NCBI GenBank assembly: GCA_037143795.1
Contig: JBAWXZ010000002.1
Location: 62,001 to 126,000, forward strand
Direction of reading: 5' to 3'
DNA length: 64,000 nt
DNA from: Firm-13 sp037143795
Lineage (GTDB): Bacteria; Bacillota; Clostridia; Saccharofermentanales; Saccharofermentanaceae
Under the pieces are notes generated by a model. That model was not told the DNA's origin. It searched no databases and saw only the letters and a program-made list of their open reading frames with translations. Below, one piece after another: positions 8,567 through 16,966 of this stretch. A program made the translations under genes and the position numbers. Within the stretch, counting starts at the first letter, position 1. Each line of letters starts with the position of its first letter.

Positions 8567-10249
8567 ATGAACAAAACCTGGTGGAAAGAAAGCGTAGTTT
8601 ATCAGATTTATCCCAGAAGTTTCTGCGACAGCAATCATGACGGCATCGGCGACCTTAACGGGATTGTCAGCAGGCTCGATTACTTGAAGTGGCTGGGTAT
8701 CGATGTAATCTGGCTTTCCCCGGTATATAAGTCGCCGAATTGTGACAACGGATATGATATCAGTGACTATATGGATATCATGGATGATTTTGGAACGATG
8801 GAAGATTTTGATATCCTTCTGAAGGAAGCGCATACAAGAGGAATCAAAATCATCATGGACCTTGTCGTAAACCATACTTCGGACGAACATGCCTGGTTCA
8901 TAGAGAGTAAAAAATCCCTTGACAACGAGTATCGGGATTACTATATCTGGCGCAAGGGAAAAGACGGGCATGAACCCAATAACTGGGGTTCGGTCTTCGG
9001 CGGTTCCGCGTGGAAATATTCGCAGGAGACGGATATGTACTATCTGCACCTGTTTGCAGAGAAGCAGCCTGATTTGAACTGGGACAACAAAAAGGTCCGT
9101 GAAGAAGTGTATCGCATGATGACCTGGTGGTCGGATAAGGGTATTGACGGTTTTAGGATGGACGTAATCAGCATGATCTCCAAAACGAAAGAGATGCCTG
9201 ACGGAGTTGTCGGAAAGGGTTCTATCTACGGCGATTTTGCGCCATTCGTTATTCACGGACCCCATGTCCATGAATATCTGCAGGAAATGAACCGCGAAGT
9301 CCTTTCCAGATATGATTTGGTTACGGTTGGGGAGACGGCCGGGATTACAGTCGAAGAAGCCAAAAAATATGCCGGATTTGATCGCAACGAATTGAATATG
9401 GTGTTCCAGTTTGAACATATGGACCTTGATTTCGGTGAAAAAGGTAAATGGAATGATCAGCCGCCCCGATTATCCGAGTTGAAGGAGGTTATGAGCCGGT
9501 GGCAGAACGGTCTTTATGAAAAAGCCTGGAACAGCCTGTTCTGGAACAATCATGACCAGCCCAGAATTGTATCAAGGTTTGGAAATGACAGTGAATATTG
9601 GGAGAAATCGGCTAAGATGCTGGCGCTCTGCCTGCATATGATGCAGGGCACACCCTATATCTATCAGGGAGAGGAAATTGGCATGACTAATTTTCCCTTC
9701 ACATCGATCAGCCAGTTCCGTGATCTTGAGAGCATAAATGCATTCCGGGAACTAGCGGGGGGCGGCGTTTTTGACGACGCCTATATGATGAAGTGCCTGA
9801 ATTATAAGAGCCGTGATAATGCAAGAACCCCCATGCAATGGGATGCGACTGCATACGCAGGTTTTTCGGATGCGGTTCCGTGGATAGAAGTGAATCCGAA
9901 TTACAAAAAAATCAACGCGCAGTCTCAGATCAACGACAGCGATTCCGTATTTCAGTTTTACAGGATACTGATTAAGCTCAGAAAAGCAAATGATATCATC
10001 GTTTATGGAAAATATGAGCTGCTGCTTCCTGACAGCGAAGAGCTTTTCATTTATACGAGGACGCACGATGGCAGGAAATTACTTGTTATGTGTAATTTTA
10101 CCGACCAGACCCGGGAATATTCGGTACCTGATGATCTGGCTTCGCTTCCCAAAGAATTGCTGGTATCCAATTATGTTGGCTCAGGTGTCGAAAACAGCAC
10201 ATTACTTCGACCGTATGAAGCAAAAGTATACAGTATGAATATTGAATGA
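8567..10249 (+). CDS. Oligo-1,6-glucosidase (GH13_31)
   Basis: Cleaves alpha-1,6-linked glucose from isomaltose, panose and similar sugars. It has 560 residues, close to the usual 555-560. The triad is Asp199 (GFRMDV), Glu256 (VGETAG) and Asp330 (NNHDQPR). Val200 directly follows the nucleophile, the residue known to confer alpha-1,6 preference in Bacillus and yeast isomaltases. I prefer the ATG at 8567 because GGAGGT (8554-8559) is seven bases before it; a GTG at 8540 overlapping the sucrose phosphorylase stop would give nine extra residues and place that site inside the gene. It is co-oriented and nearly contiguous with the sucrose phosphorylase gene. Confidence 0.9.
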   Translation: MNKTWWKESVVYQIYPRSFCDSNHDGIGDLNGIVSRLDYLKWLGIDVIWLSPVYKSPNCDNGYDISDYMDIMDDFGTMEDFDILLKEAHTRGIKIIMDLVVNHTSDEHAWFIESKKSLDNEYRDYYIWRKGKDGHEPNNWGSVFGGSAWKYSQETDMYYLHLFAEKQPDLNWDNKKVREEVYRMMTWWSDKGIDGFRMDVISMISKTKEMPDGVVGKGSIYGDFAPFVIHGPHVHEYLQEMNREVLSRYDLVTVGETAGITVEEAKKYAGFDRNELNMVFQFEHMDLDFGEKGKWNDQPPRLSELKEVMSRWQNGLYEKAWNSLFWNNHDQPRIVSRFGNDSEYWEKSAKMLALCLHMMQGTPYIYQGEEIGMTNFPFTSISQFRDLESINAFRELAGGGVFDDAYMMKCLNYKSRDNARTPMQWDATAYAGFSDAVPWIEVNPNYKKINAQSQINDSDSVFQFYRILIKLRKANDIIVYGKYELLLPDSEELFIYTRTHDGRKLLVMCNFTDQTREYSVPDDLASLPKELLVSNYVGSGVENSTLLRPYEAKVYSMNIE

Positions 10250-10312
10250 AGATAGTGCATATAGATGAACCGGCCTGTTAAATCTGACGTTCACATTTGT
10301 ACTTGTATGATA

Positions 10313-10370
10313 TTTTCGAAAAATATTCGCAAAATACGACTATTATTTTCGAAAAGAATCGTGGTAGAAT
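10313..10370 (+). promoter_or_regulatory. Promoter region with two TTTTCGAAAA palindromes
   Basis: The 154-bp gap before the next GH13 gene holds two identical 10-bp palindromes TTTTCGAAAA (10313-10322 and 10346-10355), 33 bp apart. Both sit within a longer shared TATTTTCGAAAA. A possible -10 element TAGAAT lies at 10365-10370, with no good -35. A palindrome with a central CG is the classic LacI-family operator form, and a LacI-type regulator gene lies 1.8 kb downstream. Operator assignment is inference. Confidence 0.55.
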
Positions 10371-10403
10371 GGCGGTATACAAACAGGAAAGGAAACCAAA
10401 ATT

Positions 10404-11948
10404 ATGCCTGCGTGGTTGGATGATGCTATCTTTTATGAAATCTATCCCCAGTCCTTTTTTGATGCGAATTCCGACGGGATCGGCGACATCAACGGAATTA
10501 CCGAAAAACTGCCCTATATCAGAGATCTCGGCTTCAACGCCCTCTGGATTAACCCTTGCTTTGACTCTCCTTTCTGGGATGCCGGATACGATGTGCGCAA
10601 TTATAAACTGGTTGCTCCGAGATATGGAACCAACGATGATCTGATCAGCTGCTTCCAGGCTGCGCATGCACTGGGAATCCGGGTTCTTCTGGATCTGGTC
10701 CCGGGTCACACATCCTATCAGCACGAATGGTTCGCAGAAAGTGCAAAGGCAGATAAAAACGAGTACACAAACCGCTACATCTGGACAGATTCTGTCTGGA
10801 CATCGCCGACGGAGCATCGCTTTGTCAGCGGAATGGCCGAACGGGATGCCAATTTCATGGTGAATTTCTTCAGTTCCCAGCCGGCCCTAAATTACGGATT
10901 CAAAGACATCAAAGAACCCTGGCAGATGGCGCCGATACATCCTGACTGTATAGCGACTAAAGAGGCGATGAAGGATGTGATACGTTTCTGGCTGGATTCC
11001 GGATGCGACGGATTCCGTGTCGATATGGCGGATTCCCTTGTCAAAAACGACGAAGAGAAAACAGAGACAGGGAGGATCTGGCGTGATGTCCGCGCGATGC
11101 TTGATGCAAACTACCCGGAGGCGGCCCTGATTTCCGAATGGAGCAATCCCGGGCGCGCACTTAAGTGCGGATTCCATTGTGATTTTTATCTCGATCATAA
11201 AGGCAAAGGGTACCACAGCCTTATGAGGAAGGCTGATCCGGACACCGGTGAACTGACGAGTTACTTCAGTAAATTCGGACACGGCGATGTATCGGCCTTT
11301 ACGGCAGAATACACGGAGGATTACGAAAATACTAAAGACGACGGATATATCTGCTTTATCACCGGAAACCATGATACGCCCCGGCTGAGCAGGCAATTTG
11401 ACCCGTCCGAGCTCAAAATTGCCTATGCCTTTATACTGACCATGCCCGGGGTTCCTTTTCTGTACTACGGGGACGAAATCGGAATGAAGTATGTCGAAGG
11501 CCTGAAGAGCAAGGAAGGCGGCTATTCGCGCACGGGGACACGCACACCGATGCAGTGGAATAACGGAATTAACAAAGGATTTTCCGATGCACCCTCCGAT
11601 CAGTTATATCTGCCTGTCGACGATTCAAGGGATGCACCGACAGTTGAAGCACAGCTTGCCGATCCGGATTCCCTGATAAATACTGTTAAAAGTCTGACAG
11701 CTCTTCGTCATGAGCACAAGGACCTTCATGGCAATGGATCATTTGAAGTCGTCTATGCCAGTGAGAACGAATATCCGTTCGTCTACCGAAGAGGCAGTCT
11801 GATTATAGCCGTCAATCCATCCGGCAAAACAGCAGCGGCACCATTTGAGGAGAAAGGAACGGTCATCTTTTCCATAGGGGACGAGCCCTTGCTTGCAGGA
11901 GAAATGATGTCAATGGCACCGCAGTCGTTTGCTGTGTTTCAGATGTAA
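10404..11948 (+). CDS. GH13 family glycoside hydrolase/transglycosylase, exact specificity unknown
   Basis: Alpha-amylase superfamily enzyme, 514 residues, cytoplasmic (no signal). It starts WLDDAIFYEIYPQSF. The triad is intact: Asp207 (GFRVDMAD), Glu245 (LISEWSN) and Asp324 (GNHDTPR). The second conserved region reads LDLVPGHTS, with Pro-Gly where oligo-1,6-glucosidases have VxNH, so it belongs to a different GH13 branch from its two neighbours and its substrate cannot be told from the sequence. It probably has its own promoter in the gap upstream. A relic of a GH32 gene follows it. Confidence 0.82.
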   Translation: MPAWLDDAIFYEIYPQSFFDANSDGIGDINGITEKLPYIRDLGFNALWINPCFDSPFWDAGYDVRNYKLVAPRYGTNDDLISCFQAAHALGIRVLLDLVPGHTSYQHEWFAESAKADKNEYTNRYIWTDSVWTSPTEHRFVSGMAERDANFMVNFFSSQPALNYGFKDIKEPWQMAPIHPDCIATKEAMKDVIRFWLDSGCDGFRVDMADSLVKNDEEKTETGRIWRDVRAMLDANYPEAALISEWSNPGRALKCGFHCDFYLDHKGKGYHSLMRKADPDTGELTSYFSKFGHGDVSAFTAEYTEDYENTKDDGYICFITGNHDTPRLSRQFDPSELKIAYAFILTMPGVPFLYYGDEIGMKYVEGLKSKEGGYSRTGTRTPMQWNNGINKGFSDAPSDQLYLPVDDSRDAPTVEAQLADPDSLINTVKSLTALRHEHKDLHGNGSFEVVYASENEYPFVYRRGSLIIAVNPSGKTAAAPFEEKGTVIFSIGDEPLLAGEMMSMAPQSFAVFQM

Positions 11949-12004
11949 TCCGGGAAGCAGGTCTTCGATCAGAAGGGCGGTTATTATCGATTTTGATTGC
12001 CTGA

Positions 12005-12175
12005 TGCAATACATTGGACATTGACACCCTTGTAGACTACGATGTAATTGAAATTCGTGCGCAAAATGTTACAATCTATTTTGTATGTGAAAATGCAGTT
12101 GATAATTTGCCGGGTGCTGCCGGATACCAAATACGCAGCCCAGGGGAGTGATTCATCGATATTTTCAACCTGAAG
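12005..12175 (+). pseudogene. Relic of a GH32 gene C-terminus
   Basis: Read in the frame of position 12014, this stretch encodes LDIDTLVDYDVIEIRAQN and continues to a TGA at 12149, after which the same frame gives FIDIFNLK. The GH32 gene at the window start ends LDIDILVDYEVIELRAQN to SVFDIK. By hand count 20 of the first 27 residues match. There is no start codon, catalytic domain or ribosome binding site, so it is a decayed fragment of about 55 codons left when most of a second GH32 gene was lost between the GH13 gene and the LacI-type regulator. Confidence 0.8.
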
Positions 12176-12197
12176 GGAAAAGGGGTTGAAGCAAATC

Positions 12198-13175
12198 ATG
12201 CCTACACTGAAGGATGTTGCAGAAAGAGCCGGCGTCACAATCACAACGGTATCAAGAGTATTGAATAACCGTGGTTACATCAAAGACGCAACACGCGATA
12301 AGGTATATCGCGTCATGAAAGAACTTGATTACCAGCCCAATGAACTGGCGCGCTCTTTGTCCAAGAAACGTACAAGCATTATCGGGGTTATTGTACCGTC
12401 CGTAATGCATCCCTTTTTCTGTGAAGTTGTCAATTATCTGGAGATCTATGCAGCCAAAGAAGGCTATAAAGTCATGCTCTGCAATTCCAACCACCAGAAG
12501 GACAAAGAAATCGAATACATCGATATGCTTAAATCCAATAAAGTGTCCGGTATCGTTCTCTGCAGCCGGACAACGGACATTGAGAACAGCCTTCCGGACA
12601 ATCTGCCTGTGATTACATTTGAAAGGGTGATATCCAATCAGATTTCATCCGTTTCCTGCGATAACTACTTAGGCGGCGAACTTGCGACCAGGCATCTTCT
12701 GGACTGCGGCTGCAAAAATCTTCTGCACATCAGCGGAATACGCAACATCCTGATGCCGGCTGATGCAAGACGGGATGCATTTGTCCGTGTCTGCGAAGAA
12801 AATGAAATTCCCTGCAAAGTGTATTACACCGAAGAGGCACAGTTCCAGTCACTCAACTATGAGGAATACCTTGAACAGATTATTCTGGACAATCCCGATG
12901 CTGACGGTGTATTTACAAGCAGCGACGTTATAGCGGCTGAGGTGATTTATGTCTGCACAAAGAACAATATCCGGATTCCGCAGGATATGAAACTGGTCGG
13001 ATTTGATGATATACGCCTTGCATCGCTTACTACCCCGAAGATAACGACGATCCGCCAGCCGATTGAACAGATGTGTGCCTGCGCGATTGACACACTCCTG
13101 CGGCAGGCCGACCATGGATTCCTTCCCTCAAAAACCGTACTGCCTGTTACATTCATCAAACGCGAAAGCACATAA
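12198..13175 (+). CDS. LacI-family transcriptional regulator
   Basis: DNA-binding repressor of about 325 residues. It starts MPTLKDVAERAGVTITTVSR, the standard LacI helix-turn-helix, followed by the hinge helix (NELARSLSKK) and a periplasmic-binding-protein-like sensor domain with the usual VGFDD motif near residue 275. I choose the ATG at 12198 because LacI proteins start just before TLKDVA; a TTG at 12186 would add four residues. AAAAGGGG lies 12 bases upstream, a slightly long spacing. Its place within the sucrose/alpha-glucoside genes makes it their likely regulator. Candidate operators are the TTTTCGAAAA pair at 10313-10355; the GAAACGTTTC sites near 21.5 and 27.1 kb are a second possibility. 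Confidence 0.9.
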   Translation: MPTLKDVAERAGVTITTVSRVLNNRGYIKDATRDKVYRVMKELDYQPNELARSLSKKRTSIIGVIVPSVMHPFFCEVVNYLEIYAAKEGYKVMLCNSNHQKDKEIEYIDMLKSNKVSGIVLCSRTTDIENSLPDNLPVITFERVISNQISSVSCDNYLGGELATRHLLDCGCKNLLHISGIRNILMPADARRDAFVRVCEENEIPCKVYYTEEAQFQSLNYEEYLEQIILDNPDADGVFTSSDVIAAEVIYVCTKNNIRIPQDMKLVGFDDIRLASLTTPKITTIRQPIEQMCACAIDTLLRQADHGFLPSKTVLPVTFIKREST

Positions 13176-13192
13176 TTAAGGCGGCAAAAGCA

Positions 13193-14179
13193 ATGGGCAT
13201 GTTTACATTTGTTCCTGTATGGGTGGCCCAGGATGTCATTGTAATCATTCTGGCTGTGATAACCGTCCTTTTCATTATCAGGAAAGAAGAACACCCCGGC
13301 CCGGTCATTCTTGAATTTATCTGCTTTGTCCTCCTGAACGCCGCTGTTTTTGAGAACTTCGCCACGCTCATGGGCTGGTACGGGTATGGGCGGTCTGTGC
13401 TCATGCTCTTTAATGTACCTTTGTCCGTACCTATTCTTGAATATCTGGTGGTATACTCATCGCTTCGTATTCTCGGTTCCATGAAAATCAGAACATGGTG
13501 CAAACCATTTATTGTCGGTGCATTCGGGATGCTGGCCGATCTGTCCCTTGATCCGCTTGCTGTCCGTCAGGTCTTTGAAACGCAGGAAAGAACAATAGGC
13601 CGGTGGACCTGGTTTTATGATGCCGGTGCAGTGAATATATTCCGCATTCCGGTATACAATTTTTCCGGTTGGGTCCTTCTCTGCGGATATGCTGCGGCCT
13701 TTCTTCTGCTCGGACGCTGGTGGTACAGGAAGTCTGATTATTCCTTTGCGGTCGGCTATCTCTATCCGGTGCTTGGCATGTTTGCAGCCCTGGGGATTCT
13801 TGTAACACCCCTGTCCAATTTTCTTCTCTGGCTTGAGCCGTTCATGAAAAAAGGAAGTGCCGCAGAATGGTTTACGGCTGCCTTCTATCTGTTGTTTGCT
13901 GCCGCGCTTCTCGCTGTTTTCTGGCGCGGGCGTATGCTCAGAAAACTGAGTTTTGCCGACGACGTACCGATATTTCTGGTGTTTGCGGTAAGCCACTTAT
14001 CCAATATTGTCTTTGCCCTGATAGGCGGATATTATGATATTCTCTTGCTCCAGATACTTGCTGCGGCAGCCCAGACCGCACTGATCCTGCTGATTTATTT
14101 ACGGGGCAGGGGGTTGAGGCGCCGCCTCAGGAACAGCGCAAATTCCACCTCAAAACCGTTGCCGGTTAAAACAGACTGA
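13193..14179 (+). CDS. CruF-like integral membrane protein (carotenoid biosynthesis protein family)
   Basis: Polytopic membrane protein of 328 residues with about eight hydrophobic helices and a basic C-terminal tail. Segments ENFATLMGWYGYG, LSLDPLAVR, GRWTWF and IPVYNFSGW resemble the conserved acidic and aromatic pattern of the CruF/DUF422 family (PF04240), whose studied members hydrate C50 or gamma-carotenes. No other carotenoid gene is in view, so the role is open. It starts 17 bp after the LacI-type regulator and is probably co-transcribed. The 3' end overlaps the convergent radical-SAM gene by 14 bp. Confidence 0.55.
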   Translation: MGMFTFVPVWVAQDVIVIILAVITVLFIIRKEEHPGPVILEFICFVLLNAAVFENFATLMGWYGYGRSVLMLFNVPLSVPILEYLVVYSSLRILGSMKIRTWCKPFIVGAFGMLADLSLDPLAVRQVFETQERTIGRWTWFYDAGAVNIFRIPVYNFSGWVLLCGYAAAFLLLGRWWYRKSDYSFAVGYLYPVLGMFAALGILVTPLSNFLLWLEPFMKKGSAAEWFTAAFYLLFAAALLAVFWRGRMLRKLSFADDVPIFLVFAVSHLSNIVFALIGGYYDILLLQILAAAAQTALILLIYLRGRGLRRRLRNSANSTSKPLPVKTD

Positions 14180-15044
14180 TTTGTTCCCTGTCATAGTTTC
14201 TTCGGATATACCGTGAGATGTCCTTCATGCGCCAGAGGATTCCGCGCTTTTCACATTCCGTTTTCAGCAGCCTGCGCAGTTCTTTGTCCCGCGGCGAGCC
14301 GCAGGAGTAGGAATCCCCGAAATACTGCAGGTACTGCTGCTTCATACCGGGGAATTGATCGTCGAGCCGGTCGAAAAAGTACTCGCGCTGATTTTGCCGC
14401 AGCGTTACACCGAAAGCGGGATAGATATATTTAGCGTGAGCCTCGTGTGCCTGCTCGATGATTGCCAGGATGTTTTCGGCTGTATCATTAATGAACGGCA
14501 GAATGGGCATAATAAGGATGCCTCCTTCAATACCCGCTTCACTCAGGATTTTCATAGCGCGAAAACGCCTGCTCGACGGACAGACATTCCGTTCGATTTT
14601 AGAACAAAGGACATCATCGGCTGTTGTAATCGTGAAATTGATATAGGCAGGTGCATTCCTTTGAATGGACTGGAGTATATCTATATCGCGAAGCACCAGA
14701 TCTGATTTGGTATCGATGACAACACCGTAGCCATACCGGGCGATAAGCTGCAAAGTCCCGCGTGTCAGTCTGCAGTCTTTTTCAAAGGGATTGTAAAAAT
14801 CACTCATCGCACCCGACCCGATGACTCCCTTCTGACGTTTGGTTCGAAGCTCGTCTTCGAGGATGTCAAGGGCACCGGCCTTGGCACGGACGGTGTCGAA
14901 ATCAGTGATCCGGTAGCACGAACTGCGGCTGTCGCAATATATACATCCATGGCAGCAGCCTTTATAAATATTCATATTATAGTTCGTGCCGAACCATCCG
15001 TCGGAATAGCCCGAAAGGATCGTTTTTGCCGGTATAGTCTTCAT
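14166..15044 (-). CDS. Radical SAM protein, SplB/Rv2578c-like
   Basis: Iron-sulfur radical-SAM protein of 292 residues. The cluster motif CxxxCxxC appears as CCHGCIYC near residues 30-37. The pattern (NIYKGC, IYCDSR, an SDFYNPFE segment, then TITTADD) is that of the spore-photoproduct-lyase-like family often annotated SPL radical SAM. The physiological reaction of these short members is unknown. I prefer the ATG at 15044, with AAGGGGG eight bases upstream, over a TTG at 15062. It lies 50 bp after the ABC exporter genes on the same strand; a TATAAT in that gap may be its own -10. Confidence 0.75.
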   Translation of the reverse strand: MKTIPAKTILSGYSDGWFGTNYNMNIYKGCCHGCIYCDSRSSCYRITDFDTVRAKAGALDILEDELRTKRQKGVIGSGAMSDFYNPFEKDCRLTRGTLQLIARYGYGVVIDTKSDLVLRDIDILQSIQRNAPAYINFTITTADDVLCSKIERNVCPSSRRFRAMKILSEAGIEGGILIMPILPFINDTAENILAIIEQAHEAHAKYIYPAFGVTLRQNQREYFFDRLDDQFPGMKQQYLQYFGDSYSCGSPRDKELRRLLKTECEKRGILWRMKDISRYIRRNYDREQISLF

Positions 15045-15094
15045 ATGGCAGTCCCCCTTCAAGCATTATATCCGATGAATCCGCATCCTGGCAG

Positions 15095-16966
15095 TCAGGA
15101 CAGTTCGAACTGTCCCGTGTAGAGCTGATAGTATTTTCCATGCTGCCTGATTAAATCATCGTGGCTGCCGCGTTCAATGATCTCCCCCTTTTCAAGAACC
15201 ATGATTGCATTGGCGTTGCGAACGGTTGAGAGGCGGTGGGCAATGACAAACACGGTTCGTCCTTCCATCAGTTTGTCCATGCCTTTTTCGATCAGGGATT
15301 CTGTCCTGGTATCAATCGAACTGGTCGCCTCATCAAGGATCAGGACGGGAGGATTGGCGGCTGCAGCCCTGGCGATGGCTAGAAGCTGACGCTGCCCCTG
15401 GCTCAAGTTGGCGCCGTCGGAGGTCAGCATGGTGCTGTACCCTTCCGGCAGATGGCGAATGAAAAAATCTGCATTGGCAAGCTTTGCCGCGGCGTGCACT
15501 TCCTCATCTGTTGCGTCGAGCTTCCCGTAGCGGATATTCTCCAGAACTGTACCGGTAAAGAGGTGGGTATCCTGAAGCACCATAGCCAGCGACCGCCGGA
15601 GGTCGTCTTTCTTAATCTTACCGATATTTATCCCGTCATAGCGGATTTTTCCGTCCGTGAGTTCATAGAAACGGTTGATCAGGTTGGTGATGGTTGTTTT
15701 ACCGGCCCCGGTTGACCCGACAAAGGCAATTTTTTGTCCCGGTTTTGCAAAAAGGGAAATATTGTGGAGGACCGGGTTATTCTGATCATATCCAAAAGTG
15801 ACATTTTCGAACTGAACATCGCCATTGACCTGGGTGTACGTTACGGAACCGTCATGGTGCGGATGTTTCCAGGCCCAAATTCCGGTGCGTCCGGGGGTTT
15901 CGGACAGCATGCCGTCACCGGATTTTACAGCATTGACCAGTGTGACGTATCCGTCATCGCTCTCGGGATCCTCGTCGATGACTTCAAATATCCGCTCAGC
16001 ACCGGCAAGGGCGGCGAGAATTGCATTAAACTGCTGTGAGATCTGCGTAACGGGCTGAGAAAAGGTCCTGGTATACTGCAGGAAGGCGGCAATGGAGCCG
16101 ATGTTCATATTTCCTGTGATGACAAGCGAGGCTCCTGCGACGGCAGTAAGGGCGTAATTTACATAACCGATGTTTCCCATAATCGGCATGATGACGTTGG
16201 CATAGAAATTTGCTTTTGTGGCGGACCTGCGAAGGCTTTCGTTGAGAATGCCGAATTCGTTTTTTACTTCATCTTCGTGGCAGAATACCTGCACAACTTT
16301 CTGACCTTCGATCATCTCTTCGATATATCCGTTAGCCGCACCGATTGCATGCTGTTGTTTTTCGAAATACCGGGCGGAATTGCCGCCGATCCGTTTAATG
16401 ATAACTGTCATAATTACCAGCATGACGACAATGAGAAGTGTCAGGAGCGGACTTAATATGAGCATCATAATGAATGTGCCGGCTACCGTAATCGATGATG
16501 AAAAGAGTGCGGTTACACCCGAGGATACAGCTTCCCGTAAGGTGTCCACATCGCTCGTGTAGCGGCTCATCAGTTCGCCGTGTGTGTGCGTGTCAAAATA
16601 CCGTACAGGGAGATCCTGCATACGGTTGAATAAATCACGGCGCACCATATTCAGGGTACGGTTGGATATTTTTACCATCAGCTGGCTGTAAAGGAAAGCA
16701 GACAGAACGCCGGCCACATAAATGCCGCCCATAAGAACGATCATCTTTATAAAAGGAATATAATCCGCCGGCGAAGGATTCTTCCCGATCAGCGGTACAA
16801 TGCAGTTGTTCAGAAGAGGCTTAATCAAATAGGTTCCCGCAACGCCCGCGGCGGAGCTTATGAGGACGAACAGCAGCACCGCAGCAAGCCGCAGCTTATC
16901 TTTGGCTATATAGACCGATAGTCTTAAAAGCGTCCTGCGAATGCTTCTGGGCCTGGCTGTTGTCAT
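15095..16966 (-). CDS. ABC exporter half-transporter, catalytically canonical subunit
   Basis: Type IV ABC exporter half of about 623 residues: an N-terminal six-helix membrane domain followed by an ATPase domain. Walker A is GSTGAGKTT, the signature is the variant LSQGQ, and Walker B is VLILDEATS with the catalytic Glu. It has the HRLST switch histidine. I prefer the ATG at 16966, which overlaps the upstream gene by 4 nt (ATGA) behind GGGAAGAG; an ATG at 16981 is also possible. It pairs with the 16963 product as a heterodimeric multidrug-type exporter (LmrCD/BmrCD-like). Confidence 0.88.
   Translation of the reverse strand: MTTARPRSIRRTLLRLSVYIAKDKLRLAAVLLFVLISSAAGVAGTYLIKPLLNNCIVPLIGKNPSPADYIPFIKMIVLMGGIYVAGVLSAFLYSQLMVKISNRTLNMVRRDLFNRMQDLPVRYFDTHTHGELMSRYTSDVDTLREAVSSGVTALFSSSITVAGTFIMMLILSPLLTLLIVVMLVIMTVIIKRIGGNSARYFEKQQHAIGAANGYIEEMIEGQKVVQVFCHEDEVKNEFGILNESLRRSATKANFYANVIMPIMGNIGYVNYALTAVAGASLVITGNMNIGSIAAFLQYTRTFSQPVTQISQQFNAILAALAGAERIFEVIDEDPESDDGYVTLVNAVKSGDGMLSETPGRTGIWAWKHPHHDGSVTYTQVNGDVQFENVTFGYDQNNPVLHNISLFAKPGQKIAFVGSTGAGKTTITNLINRFYELTDGKIRYDGINIGKIKKDDLRRSLAMVLQDTHLFTGTVLENIRYGKLDATDEEVHAAAKLANADFFIRHLPEGYSTMLTSDGANLSQGQRQLLAIARAAAANPPVLILDEATSSIDTRTESLIEKGMDKLMEGRTVFVIAHRLSTVRNANAIMVLEKGEIIERGSHDDLIRQHGKYYQLYTGQFELS

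Noticed and set aside
8483..9418. 311-codon minus-strand ORF opposite the oligo-1,6-glucosidase
   Set aside because: Shadow of a conserved GH13 gene; composition is not protein-like.
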